Origin: an uncultured Collinsella sp.
Lineage (GTDB): Bacteria > Actinomycetota > Coriobacteriia > Coriobacteriales > Coriobacteriaceae
Length of the DNA: 21,308 nucleotides
NCBI GenBank assembly: GCA_959019775.1
Contig: CAUEPS010000026.1
Coordinates: 1 to 21,308 of the forward strand
Direction: 5' to 3'
This document shows positions 6,789 to 15,511 of this stretch, piece after piece. The position numbers and the translations under genes were made by a program. Every line of letters starts with the position of its first letter. Within the stretch, counting starts at the first letter, position 1. Under the pieces are notes generated by a model, which had not been told where the DNA came from, made no database searches, and saw only the letters and a program-made list of their open reading frames with translations.

Positions 6789-8188
6789 TTAACGGTCGTT
6801 TCGTTGCCGATATGAAGTCGCCCCGCACCCCCGATAACGAGGAGCCGGCTGCCGAGCGCGCCTGCGACTTCCGCCCCGTCGACAAGGGCTTCACCGAGGA
6901 GATGGCGCTGGCCGAGGCCGAGCGCTGCCTCAACTGCAAGAAGCCGTTCTGCGTTGAGGGCTGCCCCGTCAACATCAATATCCCCCGCTTTATCGAGCAG
7001 ATCCGCGAGAAGGACTTCGGCGGCGCTCTCGATACCATCCGCGAGGACTCCATGCTTCCCGCCATCTGCGGCCGCGTCTGCCCACAGGAGAACCAGTGCG
7101 AGGGCAAGTGCATCCGTGGCAAGAAGTCCGAGCCCGTGGCCATCGGCCAGCTCGAGCGCTTCCTGGGCGACCGCCCCGAGCTCGCCTCCACGCCCAAGAT
7201 GGCCCCCAAGAACGGCAAGAAGGTCGCCGTCGTCGGCTCCGGCCCGTCCGGCATCACCTGCGCCGGCGAGCTCGCCCGCAACGGCTTTGACGTCACCGTC
7301 TTTGAGGCGTTCTTCACCGGCGGCGGCGTGCTGGTCTACGGCATCCCCGAGTTCCGTCTGCCCAAGGCAGTCGTCAAGCGCGAGATCGACGGCCTGGAGG
7401 ACATGGGCGTCAAGTTTGAGTACAACTCCGTCGTGGGCAACATGGCCACGGCCGAGGAGCTGTTCGAGCAGGGCTTCGACGCCATCTACGTGGCGACCGG
7501 CGCTGGCCTGCCCAAGTTCCTCAACGTCCCCGGCGAGAACCTGCCCAACGTCTTCTTCGCGAACGAGTACCTCACCCGCGTGAACCTGATGAAGGCCAAC
7601 AAGTTCCCCGAGTACGACACTCCCACCAAACACGGCAAGAACGTCGTCGTCTTTGGTGGCGGCAACGTGGCTATGGACGCCGTCCGTACCGCCAAGCGCC
7701 TGGGCGCCGAGCACGCCATCATCGCCTACCGCCGTACCGAGGACGAGATGCCCTGCCGTCGCGCCGAGCTGCACCACGCTAAGGCCGAGGGCGTCGAGGT
7801 TCTGCCGCTCGTCTCCCCGCTCGAGTTTGTCGCTGGCGAGGACGGCTCCGTGTGCGCCGTCAAGGTCCAGAAGATGGAGCTCGGCGAGCCCGACGAGTCC
7901 GGCCGTCGTCGCCCGGTGCCCATCGAGGGCGCCATCGAGGAGATTCCCTGCGACGTCGCAATCTCGGCTATCGGCACCAACGCCAACCCCTTCGCTGCCA
8001 AGATCGGCGGCAAGATGGAGCTCAACAAGTGGGGCTACATCGTTGCCGACGAGGAGACCGGCCAGACCACCGATCCCCGCATCTGGGCCGGCGGCGACAT
8101 CGTCACCGGTGCTGCTACGGTCATTCTGGCGATGGGCGCCGGCAAGAAGGCCGCCGCTTCCATCACCAAGAGCCTGCTGGGCGAGTAA
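6779..8188 (+). CDS. nfnB: NfnB-type NADPH-binding flavoprotein (GltD/glutamate synthase small-subunit family)
   Basis: The 469-residue protein matches the length of known NfnB subunits. The N-terminus has two cysteine clusters for [4Fe-4S] centres: CLNCKKPFCVEGCP (about residues 50-63) and CGRVCPQENQCEGKC (about 97-111). A first dinucleotide fold, VAVVGSGPSGITCAG (about 150-164), binds FAD. A second, VVVFGGGNVAMDAVRTAK (about 289-306), would bind NADP(H). The C-terminal WAGGDIVTGAATVILAMGAG is the family's flavin-contacting end. With NfnA it would oxidise NADH plus reduced ferredoxin to make two NADPH, or the reverse, which suits a fermentative anaerobe. It is often annotated as gltA or glutamate synthase small chain; no large glutamate synthase subunit is adjacent. 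The ATG lies inside the end of nfnA, so translation is likely coupled. Confidence 0.9.
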   Translation: MPLVNGRFVADMKSPRTPDNEEPAAERACDFRPVDKGFTEEMALAEAERCLNCKKPFCVEGCPVNINIPRFIEQIREKDFGGALDTIREDSMLPAICGRVCPQENQCEGKCIRGKKSEPVAIGQLERFLGDRPELASTPKMAPKNGKKVAVVGSGPSGITCAGELARNGFDVTVFEAFFTGGGVLVYGIPEFRLPKAVVKREIDGLEDMGVKFEYNSVVGNMATAEELFEQGFDAIYVATGAGLPKFLNVPGENLPNVFFANEYLTRVNLMKANKFPEYDTPTKHGKNVVVFGGGNVAMDAVRTAKRLGAEHAIIAYRRTEDEMPCRRAELHHAKAEGVEVLPLVSPLEFVAGEDGSVCAVKVQKMELGEPDESGRRRPVPIEGAIEEIPCDVAISAIGTNANPFAAKIGGKMELNKWGYIVADEETGQTTDPRIWAGGDIVTGAATVILAMGAGKKAAASITKSLLGE

Positions 8189-8216
8189 TCACCTGCAGCG
8201 CTAGCCACCAAACGGC

Positions 8217-8254
8217 AAAGTCCCCGTCGAGCACACGCCCGGCGGGGACTTTTT
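8217..8254 (+). terminator. Intrinsic terminator of nfnAB
   Basis: Arms AAAGTCCCCG (8217-8226) and CGGGGACTTT (8243-8252) form a 10-bp stem with a 16-nt loop, ending in a run of five T. It starts 28 nt after the nfnB stop. Confidence 0.85.
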
Positions 8255-8271
8255 CTATGCCGACCACCCGA

Positions 8272-8304
8272 CCACCACGATGGGGACAGGCACCTTTGTG
8301 GTGG
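8272..8304. repeat. 33-bp palindrome, copy 1 (core GGACAGGCA)
   Basis: The right arm CCTTTGTGGTGG is intact and the left arm is partly decayed (CCACCACGATGG). The 9-nt centre is GGACAGGCA. It is one of four copies in the window. Like copy 2, it is followed by GGACTTGGCCGGC and then by an array of 55-nt dyads. Confidence 0.85.
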
Positions 8305-8340
8305 TTGGGGACTTGGCCGGCGAACCAATTCCGACGTTTG

Positions 8341-8556
8341 TCTCATTCTGTAACAGTTAGACCCTGTTGAGCCTCGTAGTTGTTACAGATCGAGATATTT
8401 CTCCAGCCGCCCCCGCTTTGTCTCAATCTGTAACAGTTAGAGGTCAAATTCCCCGCTACGTGTTACAGATCGAGACGTTAGGTTAGCGGCTGAACAGTTC
8501 GTCTCAATCTGTAACACCTGGAGCCGTTTTGAGCAGCTTGGTGTTACAGATTGAGA
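8341..8556. repeat. Array of three 55-nt dyads downstream of the giant surface-protein gene
   Basis: The dyads span 8341-8395, 8421-8475 and 8502-8556. Each has a 15-nt arm like TCTCAATCTGTAACA, a 25-nt centre and the inverted arm TGTTACAGATYGAGA. Start-to-start spacing is 80 and 81 bp, so a 15-nt arm recurs about every 40 bp in alternating orientation. The third dyad is perfect over 17 bp (8502-8518 with 8540-8556). No gene is seen in 8255-8591, and the repeats fill most of it. The dyads could fold in the 3' end of the surface-protein mRNA or be bound as DNA. They lack clear T-tracts. Confidence 0.9.
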
Positions 8557-8591
8557 TTTTGCTAAAGCCGAGGATGGGCGCTCGCCAAAAC

Positions 8592-11500
8592 CTAGCGCTT
8601 GCGACGCTTGGCCGCAGCGATGCCTGCCGCGGCAACAGTTGCGCCGGCGATGCCCAGGGCGGCGACCGTCATCGCGGCGGAGTCACCCGTGCTGGCGAGC
8701 TCCGTGCCGCCGGACTTCTTGCCGTTCTCGCCCTTACCCTTGGACTTGTCCGTCGTCACCGCGGTGGTCGTCGAAGTCGAACCGCCCGCAGGTACCCCGG
8801 TGCCGTCAGAGCCATCCGCACCGCCGCCCTGCTCGCCGCCGCCAGGCGTCGGCCCAGGCGCCGCCTCATCGGTCACCGTAATCGTAATGTTCAGACGCTC
8901 GGAATACTCGCTGTACGACATGCCAGGGCGCTGTGCCGCAATGCGCACATACATGTTGCTATCGAGCGCAATGGGCTCGGTGTACTTTACACGGCCTTCG
9001 TCACGGCAGGGGCAGGTTTCGTTGGTGGTGTACCAAATCGTCGCGCCATCCTCGGCAGAAAGCTCCAGCTTCGTGCCCTTGGGCACCGTAATGTAGTTCT
9101 CCTTGGGCGACCATGCACCAAACGTCGTCGCGCCAATCGTCGCCACCGGTCGCGCCGGTCGCACTGCCTCGGCAGACACGCGAACGTCGACCTGCTTGGA
9201 CAGTGCCGTGCCGTCCACCGCCGCCGTCAACGTCGTCAAACCGGGCAGAGCACCATGCAGCACAAACGTCGCCGCGCCGTCCTCGCCCGTCACGGCCTGG
9301 GTGGCATCGACAGAGCAGATAGCCGAGGACTCCAGCCCAACACTAACCTTTGCGCCCACAAACGGCTTGCCCGCCTTATCGGTCACGTGCGCCACCAGCT
9401 CAAAGTCACTGCCCTCAAGCATGGTCACGGCCTGCTCCACATTGAGTTTGAGCTTGTCGGCACGCACGCCCACGGAAAGCTCGCCACTCGCCCAGCGTGC
9501 CATGGCCGTGCCGGCGTAGTTGCGAGCACCGTCGAGCTCAAACGCCACCGCCGAGCCCGCCTCACGCGCATCGGCATAGCGAATACGCAGCACGCGAGAC
9601 AGCGGCTTGCCATTGGGATCGTCCTGTTTGTCGAGCCACGTATACGTCACGTCGCCCAAGCCCTGCGCGCACAATGCGACCAGGGCATCGTCGCTCGCAT
9701 CCATATACTGCGCAAACTCAACCTCGATGCAATCGGTATAGGCATGGGCCGAAGCCACCTCGGGTGCCGCCGTCGACACCAAGCCAATGTTCACCTCAGT
9801 CTGAATCGGCGGCACGCGCAGCCAAGCCGAACGCGCCTCCTCATACCCGTCCTTGGTCACGCGCACCTGATACCAGCCGGTCGGCGTATTCCAGTTGTAT
9901 GCACCGTCCGCACCCGTTGCAAGCGGATTGTCCTGCTCATACTCCTCGGCATCCCAACGCACTGCATTGGTACCGGCCGCATCGTCGGCGCTCCACAGCC
10001 CAACCGTCGCGCCTTCAACCGTATTGGACAGCAGGCCCTCATACACCACGCCCGCAGGGTCGGGTGCTGCCTTGGCAGCCACATTGCGATAACGCGCCTC
10101 GAAGATCGACTGCATCTTCTCGTCCGAGATCAAGCCGTCCTTGTTGGCCTTGTAGACCTCGACATCGGTTAGCTCGCCCCAGTTGACCGTAATACGATTC
10201 TGGCACGCGCGCTCCACCTGCTCACAGGCAACATCGTAGGCGCATTCGGCATTGGTCAGCTTAATCGCGCGCTCCGAACCTACGCTGGTCGAAGCCGCAT
10301 CATAGGCAGCGCCCACCACGGTACCCGCCGAACCGGCCGTCAGCACGCCGGCGATTGTCATAATGGAACCCACCGCCACATCGGTGCTGTCGTGGCAGAG
10401 CTGGCGATACAGCAGGTCCTCAAACGCACGCGCCTTTTCCATGGCGTCACGCAGCGCGTAAATGCACTTCCAGTCGTCCTCGGTCTTCTCGGGCTTGGCA
10501 AGCAAGCGCGTATGCTGAAGCTCATAGCCCTCGCGCTCGCCCTTCACCTTCTGCATACGGACGTTCACGTTCTCCCAGTTCTTGCTGGCATCGTTCACGC
10601 CGTAAATGCCGGTAAAGATGCCGATGCCCTGGGTCGCCGCGGGAAACGCCTGGCCGGCCGCCTTCCACGCATCGGTCTTAAAGACCTGGCCGAACATTTC
10701 GCACTCGATCTTATAGCTCTTGAGCGAACGGATCGTACGGATGAGCTTCATATGGGCGCTCACGTCGCCGTTGAGCTTCCAGGCCATGAGCCATCCGCGC
10801 ACCTTGGAGTTGTTGAGGCTATGGACCACATTCCAGTTGTCGTACAGGTCGTCCAGAATGTCGCACTGCATAGCGATCGAGTTAAACAGAAGCGCCTGGT
10901 TCTTGTTGTTATTGGAGTTCTCGATAAATTCCGACTCGATATAGGCCGTCTGCTCGCCATCGGGCGCGGCGACCTTAAAGCCCTTGACGGTATCGTCGTC
11001 AGCCGCCTTGTAGCTCAGCGAGCTGCCGAGCGCCTGGCCCAAATCGTTAAACCCGCTCGTCGACTGGCCGTTGTACTCGCTGGCCTTAATGCCCGCACAC
11101 TTGTTGAGTGCCGCAGCGGTTGCGTCATTCCAGCTTCCGTATTGGTTGAGCCGGCCGATACCCATCGATTGGCCCACCAGATCCTCGGCCTGCTGGGCAA
11201 TAAACTCCGCTCGCGACGCATGGTCGACGAGCTCCTTGATGGCCGCCGCATCCGCAGCGTTCGCGCCCTGGGCCGCCGCGAGTTCCTGATACCAATCCTC
11301 GCTGGTGCCGTAAGCATCCTCAAAGATCATCTTGTCCACATTGACGCCATAGCTGTCGCCCTGCTGGGTCAGCAGCGCCGACGACCCGCCGACCGCGGCC
11401 TTGAGGTCAGCCGCGAACTGCGCGGCCTCGTCGTTGCCAGCACCATCACCCTCGCCGTCGCTAGCGGCAGGGGCGCGACGAGCCTTACGAGCAGCTCCAC

Positions 11501-14500
11501 CTTGGGCTTCGTCCTCTTTACCGTTCTCGTCCTCCTCGGCAAACGCATCGGCGACCATCTGGTCAATCGCGTCGTTAAAGGCCTCGTCGACATCATTAAA
11601 CGAGTTATCCATCATATACTCGTGCCACCGCTGCACGGCATTCGAGAACTCCTGCTGGCGCCCCTCGGCCGCGGCGGAATGCTTTTTGGCCGAAGCGTTG
11701 GCGTCAAAACTCAGCATGGTCATAAGCTGAGCATTGGAGATGCGGTAGGTCTGCGGCATAAAGATTTGCTCAAAGTTGCCGCAGTTCACATAGGTCGAGT
11801 CATTCGCCTTGTCAAACTCGTCGAGCAGCTTAAGGTAACCCTCGTCCACATACTCCGCCACATAGCGTACACGGGTGCCCTCGCGCGACTTTTGAGTCAG
11901 AGGAATCGTCACCGTCTTGCCATCCACGCAGTCCACGTACAGGTCGAGCGTGTCGGCGGCCTCCTCGTTTCCCACCTCGAGCGTAATATCGAACGTCCAA
12001 TAGGCGTTCTTCTTTTGCGGCAGATGGTGGAAGGTCCACAGGCTCTTACCCGTATCCTTGCCGTCCTTAACCAGGTTCTGCGTACCGCCGCGATACGTCA
12101 CGTCAAAGTTCCAAACCGAAGCGCCCGGAACATAGCGCACATAATTGCGAGCCGTTACCTCGGCAGCAGCGGCGGCAGCAGCGGTCGAGCCCACGCGCGC
12201 CTCGAGCGTCACGCGCTCGGCGGCAAGCGTATCCTGCGGCAGGTCGTATTCAATCTTGGCACGGCCGAGTTTATTGGTCTTGCCGGTGTACTTTGCAGCC
12301 GACGAGCCCGTCCCCACGGTGAGCTGCACGCTCTTGCCCGGCGCTGCATAAACGTAGGCCACATTGCCCAGCAGGCTGTGAACGTCGGTGTTGTCGACCT
12401 CGATGCGCGATCCGCTAACCTCGAGTGTGGTGCTTCCCAGCGGCAATGTCACCTCGCCCAGCGTAATGAGCGGCGAGATGGCATAGGTGCCCGCGGCCTT
12501 AGGCTTAAAGCGCACAAACACATCGGCGCCCGCACTCTTCTTCATATCGAGAACGAGGTTGTCGCCCTCCCAAGTTGTGCCAGCCCACATGGCATCGGAG
12601 CTGGCGCCGGCTTCGCGAGCGCCTGCGGACACATCCTCGACGGCATCCTTGGCCAGCGGAATCTCAATCTTGGCAGCCTGGCTGTCCTTGAGCTCGTAAT
12701 GAATGCGCAGCTCGGTCTCCACGCCGGTAACTGCGGGCGACTCGGCAATAACCGAGCCCGCCGTCAGCCCGCGCTCGGCACGATAGGTCTCCACGTCAAA
12801 CGCGGGAACGTCGAGCGTCACATCGAGCTGCTTGCCGTCCTCGATCTTCACCTGTTTTTGCGCGACATGCTTACCCACGGTCAGTCCCAGGCGGCTAAAC
12901 GTGGAATAGCTCGTCGCTTGGATTTCGTAGCTCGTCTTGTTAAAGGCGACGATAGTGTACGAACCGGCCTTAAGGCGCGGCGTCTCGGCCTTCATGATAG
13001 GCGTGGTGCCATCGTCTTCGTAACCCATCAGATAGGTGACACCGTCGGCAACTAGCTTGCCGTCGGACGTACGGAACACCAGCACGCGGTTGGCTCCCTG
13101 GTAGTCGCCCTTGGTCGTGACCGTCGCCGTGCCCCAAGGCTTCAAGTCGATATCGACCTTGCCGGCCGAAGGCTTCACCGTCGCCGTCGCCCCACCCAGC
13201 TTGAGGCTGTCTTTGGGCACGAGCGTTATCTCCAGATCCTGGTCCGCGTCGGCAATGGCCTGCGACACCACGAGCGCTGTACCCTGGATACGGTAGTCGT
13301 TTTCCTTGTCGCCCTTGGCAGGTTTGAGCGTCTTGCCGCCGTTCTTCACCGTCAGATCGATGTTAACGAGACTATCGAGCTCAATGCGTTCGGTCTTATC
13401 CTGGCCTGCGACCGGTTCGAGATAGGCCACATTGAGTTCAATCGCGCGCGAAGTCGGAATCTTGGTAAAGTCCTCCGCCTTAATCTCTCCGATATTCCAT
13501 GTGCCCGTCATCTGGTCGCCCGGGCGCGCCAGCACCATGTCATAGTAACCGCTGAGCGAAATGCGCAGGGTGGCTGCTGTCTTGGAGAGAGCGTCCGCTG
13601 TAAAGCTGCCGTCATCGCCAACCGGCAACGGCGTGGACTGCCCCGCCTGCACGAGCACGGCCGCCGCGCCCTGGGGAAGTTTGCCCGTGATCTGGGCGGC
13701 CTCGCCCACCCACTCAAACGTGTAGGCAGGCTTCGAGGAATCGACGGAGTCCTTGCGATCGGCCACGGCATCGGCAAGCTTTTTGACCATCGAGGGGTTG
13801 CCAGCCGAATCGGTCGCATAGGCATAGACGGTCTGGCCTTCACTAAAGGGAATCGCATACGTTACGCCATCGATTGTCACGCGCTCATTATAGTCGCCCG
13901 GATAGCCCGCCTCACCAAACTGAAGATCGGGGTTCATCACGCGCAGGGCAACGGCATTATGGTTCGTCTCGTTTCCGTATCTCGTGTTCTCAAAAGCTCC
14001 CCACTCTATCATTTCCACGCTTTTGGGTAGCACAATCTCTTTGCCGGCAATCGCAGGATCAAGAGAGGCGAACGCGTGCGCTCCGATATATTTAACGCCG
14101 TCGCCGATCGTCACCGACGACACATGCGAGCACCCGTCAAAGGCATTGCGCTCAATCCGCTCCACCGTGCCCGGCACATTGATCTGCGTAAAGGTGAGCA
14201 CTGTTGTGTCCGAGACATAGAACTGTGGCACGCCGCAATAGGCGAATGCAAGATAGTCGATAGTTTTGACCGAAGGCGGCAGCGTTGCCACCACCTTGTC
14301 GTCAAGTTGTTCACATTCCTTAAAGGCCTGCTCGGGAATCGTGGTAAAGGCCGCGTTGTTGGGCCAGGTTACCGTTTGGAGCGTCTTGCTTTTGTAGAAT
14401 GCATAGCTCTTGAGCTCCTCGACCGAATCGGGCAGTGCGATCTCTTTGATGCTGCTGCCGCCCAAGCCTCCAACCGAGCGGACATGCGAATTAGGGGCGA

Positions 14501-15176
14501 AGGTGATCGATGTGAGCGCAGCGCTTCCCATACCCGTAAGGCTTACGACATTTTTGTCGTCGATGGTCGAGGGCACCTCCAACGTGGTAATGCCCGCGTC
14601 GCCATACTCGATAGAAATTTCGTTGGTGAGGCTATCAATCGAGAAGTAGTACTGCGCGGGGGTCTGCTCGCCGGCCACGTAGCCATCGTCGTATTCGTCC
14701 TTTACGCCCGTGGCGCCCTTCGAGGTCATCCAGAGCCCAAGATCCTCATTCCAGGTTGCTTCGGCTTCGGCGGTCTCCTCCTGCTTCTGCTGTTCGGCGA
14801 GCTCCTTGCCCTCGACAAGATCGATGGCGAGCGTGGCCACGGGCGTGCTCTCGGTCTGCCCAGCGCCCGTCAGGCCTGCCGCCGATGCAATCTCGGAGTC
14901 CGGGGGCGTAGGGGTGTCACCGGTATCGAGCACTGTGGGGTCGGCAGCGCCGGCATCGGGCGCGGGGTCGGCGGAAGCAGAGTCTGACGCTTGGGCGTCA
15001 GCCGAATCGGCGGAGGTGGCGTCGTCCGCATGGCCGTTATCCGTCTGCACAAAGGTGCTATCGGTGGTGAGCGCCTCGGCAAACGCGCCCACGGGCAACG
15101 AGCCCGTCACCATCGCGAGGGTTACCGTGGCAACAGTCAGGCGGCGGCAAAGCGCTCGAACAGTAGTCCACCTCAT
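8592..15176 (-). CDS. Giant cell-wall-anchored surface protein with BspA-like leucine-rich repeats
   Basis: The 2194-residue product begins with an Arg-rich signal peptide (MRWTTVRALCRRL, hydrophobic core, likely cleavage after GAFA) and an Asp/Ala-rich stretch. BspA-type leucine-rich repeats occupy about residues 190-400, with repeated IxxxAFxxC and LPxSVxxIxxxAF patterns. Beta-rich segments of unknown family follow. A helical region runs from about 1150 to 1690, with a basic-acidic linker near 1230-1250 (RKARRAP) and a hydrophobic Gly/Ala-rich stretch near 1602-1625. A carboxypeptidase-regulatory-like fold lies at about 1715-1795, a Big_1-like Ig domain at about 1910-2000 and a chitobiase-C-like domain at about 2005-2098. 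A Gly/Pro/Ser/Lys wall spanner precedes the sorting signal LASTGD (about 2158), a membrane segment and KRRKR. The start is ATG 15176, preceded by AGGAAAGGA; a TTG at 15200 is less likely. It is probably an adhesin. The binding target is unknown. Confidence 0.85.
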   Translation of the reverse strand: MRWTTVRALCRRLTVATVTLAMVTGSLPVGAFAEALTTDSTFVQTDNGHADDATSADSADAQASDSASADPAPDAGAADPTVLDTGDTPTPPDSEIASAAGLTGAGQTESTPVATLAIDLVEGKELAEQQKQEETAEAEATWNEDLGLWMTSKGATGVKDEYDDGYVAGEQTPAQYYFSIDSLTNEISIEYGDAGITTLEVPSTIDDKNVVSLTGMGSAALTSITFAPNSHVRSVGGLGGSSIKEIALPDSVEELKSYAFYKSKTLQTVTWPNNAAFTTIPEQAFKECEQLDDKVVATLPPSVKTIDYLAFAYCGVPQFYVSDTTVLTFTQINVPGTVERIERNAFDGCSHVSSVTIGDGVKYIGAHAFASLDPAIAGKEIVLPKSVEMIEWGAFENTRYGNETNHNAVALRVMNPDLQFGEAGYPGDYNERVTIDGVTYAIPFSEGQTVYAYATDSAGNPSMVKKLADAVADRKDSVDSSKPAYTFEWVGEAAQITGKLPQGAAAVLVQAGQSTPLPVGDDGSFTADALSKTAATLRISLSGYYDMVLARPGDQMTGTWNIGEIKAEDFTKIPTSRAIELNVAYLEPVAGQDKTERIELDSLVNIDLTVKNGGKTLKPAKGDKENDYRIQGTALVVSQAIADADQDLEITLVPKDSLKLGGATATVKPSAGKVDIDLKPWGTATVTTKGDYQGANRVLVFRTSDGKLVADGVTYLMGYEDDGTTPIMKAETPRLKAGSYTIVAFNKTSYEIQATSYSTFSRLGLTVGKHVAQKQVKIEDGKQLDVTLDVPAFDVETYRAERGLTAGSVIAESPAVTGVETELRIHYELKDSQAAKIEIPLAKDAVEDVSAGAREAGASSDAMWAGTTWEGDNLVLDMKKSAGADVFVRFKPKAAGTYAISPLITLGEVTLPLGSTTLEVSGSRIEVDNTDVHSLLGNVAYVYAAPGKSVQLTVGTGSSAAKYTGKTNKLGRAKIEYDLPQDTLAAERVTLEARVGSTAAAAAAAEVTARNYVRYVPGASVWNFDVTYRGGTQNLVKDGKDTGKSLWTFHHLPQKKNAYWTFDITLEVGNEEAADTLDLYVDCVDGKTVTIPLTQKSREGTRVRYVAEYVDEGYLKLLDEFDKANDSTYVNCGNFEQIFMPQTYRISNAQLMTMLSFDANASAKKHSAAAEGRQQEFSNAVQRWHEYMMDNSFNDVDEAFNDAIDQMVADAFAEEDENGKEDEAQGGAARKARRAPAASDGEGDGAGNDEAAQFAADLKAAVGGSSALLTQQGDSYGVNVDKMIFEDAYGTSEDWYQELAAAQGANAADAAAIKELVDHASRAEFIAQQAEDLVGQSMGIGRLNQYGSWNDATAAALNKCAGIKASEYNGQSTSGFNDLGQALGSSLSYKAADDDTVKGFKVAAPDGEQTAYIESEFIENSNNNKNQALLFNSIAMQCDILDDLYDNWNVVHSLNNSKVRGWLMAWKLNGDVSAHMKLIRTIRSLKSYKIECEMFGQVFKTDAWKAAGQAFPAATQGIGIFTGIYGVNDASKNWENVNVRMQKVKGEREGYELQHTRLLAKPEKTEDDWKCIYALRDAMEKARAFEDLLYRQLCHDSTDVAVGSIMTIAGVLTAGSAGTVVGAAYDAASTSVGSERAIKLTNAECAYDVACEQVERACQNRITVNWGELTDVEVYKANKDGLISDEKMQSIFEARYRNVAAKAAPDPAGVVYEGLLSNTVEGATVGLWSADDAAGTNAVRWDAEEYEQDNPLATGADGAYNWNTPTGWYQVRVTKDGYEEARSAWLRVPPIQTEVNIGLVSTAAPEVASAHAYTDCIEVEFAQYMDASDDALVALCAQGLGDVTYTWLDKQDDPNGKPLSRVLRIRYADAREAGSAVAFELDGARNYAGTAMARWASGELSVGVRADKLKLNVEQAVTMLEGSDFELVAHVTDKAGKPFVGAKVSVGLESSAICSVDATQAVTGEDGAATFVLHGALPGLTTLTAAVDGTALSKQVDVRVSAEAVRPARPVATIGATTFGAWSPKENYITVPKGTKLELSAEDGATIWYTTNETCPCRDEGRVKYTEPIALDSNMYVRIAAQRPGMSYSEYSERLNITITVTDEAAPGPTPGGGEQGGGADGSDGTGVPAGGSTSTTTAVTTDKSKGKGENGKKSGGTELASTGDSAAMTVAALGIAGATVAAAGIAAAKRRKR

Positions 15177-15236
15177 GGTCGTTCCTTTCCTGCAAACCAA
15201 AAGTCATCCAGCGTAATCGTCGTCCAAAAACAAAGC

Positions 15237-15278
15237 GAACGGTAGGTTCATATATACGAACCTACCGTTCTACCTGCG
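15237..15278. promoter_or_regulatory. Shared operator module, copy 1, upstream of the giant surface-protein gene
   Basis: The core 15243-15278 matches copies at 17571 and 19452: TA, an 18-bp dyad of form GGTTCRTANATRYGAACC, 7 variable bases, then CTACCTGCG. Here the dyad is extended to a perfect 13-bp inverted repeat, GAACGGTAGGTTC / GAACCTACCGTTC, around an 8-nt AT-rich centre (15237-15270). The core ends 66 bp before the ATG. It is a candidate regulator binding site or special promoter. Confidence 0.75.
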
Positions 15279-15282
15279 CAAA

Positions 15283-15315
15283 CCACCACAAAGGGGACAG
15301 GCATCTTTGTGGTGG
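15283..15315. repeat. 33-bp palindrome, copy 2 (core GGACAGGCA)
   Basis: The arms CCACCACAAAGG and TCTTTGTGGTGG pair at all but one position. The copy starts 4 bp beyond the operator module and is in the same orientation as copy 1. It is followed by GGACTTGGCCGGC and the second dyad array. The 15177-15511 gap thus holds the operator, this palindrome and the dyads, and no gene. Confidence 0.88.
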
Positions 15316-15339
15316 TTCTGGACTTGGCCGGCCAGTTTG

Positions 15340-15475
15340 TCTCGATCTGTAACAGTTAGAGGTCAAATTCCCCGCCTGGTGTTACAGATCGAGACGTTAT
15401 GTTGGCCACCCGCCGGTTCATCTAAATCTGTAACAGATAGAGCCGTTTCTGCTGGCTAGGTGTTACAGATTGAGA
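15340..15475. repeat. Array of two 55-nt dyads downstream of the second surface-protein gene
   Basis: Dyads 15340-15394 (perfect 15-bp arms, TCTCGATCTGTAACA / TGTTACAGATCGAGA) and 15421-15475 (one mismatch) are 81 bp apart. The centre of the first is nearly identical to that of dyad 2 in the 8341 array (GTTAGAGGTCAAATTCCCCG shared). The second resembles dyad 3 there. The last dyad lies 36 nt from the gene's stop codon, against 35 nt in the other array. Confidence 0.9.
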
Positions 15476-15511
15476 TCTTGCTGAGGTGGAAACGAGGTCC
15501 TCCGCCGAAAC

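Noticed and set aside
8341..8556. CRISPR array
   Set aside because: The 15-mers alternate in orientation, are short and vary, the spacers recur between the two arrays, and there are no cas genes.
8529..10172. A 547-codon plus-strand frame across the dyad array and the 3' end of the giant gene
   Set aside because: The product is Arg/His-rich and low in recognisable structure. It begins inside the repeat array and is antisense to a supported gene.
10392..13055. An 887-codon open frame on the plus strand, opposite the giant surface-protein gene
   Set aside because: Its product has no signal peptide, domain or motif that I recognise. It lies wholly antisense to a gene with clear signal peptide, LRR and sorting signal, and long antisense frames are common in GC-rich genes. 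No ribosome binding site supports it.
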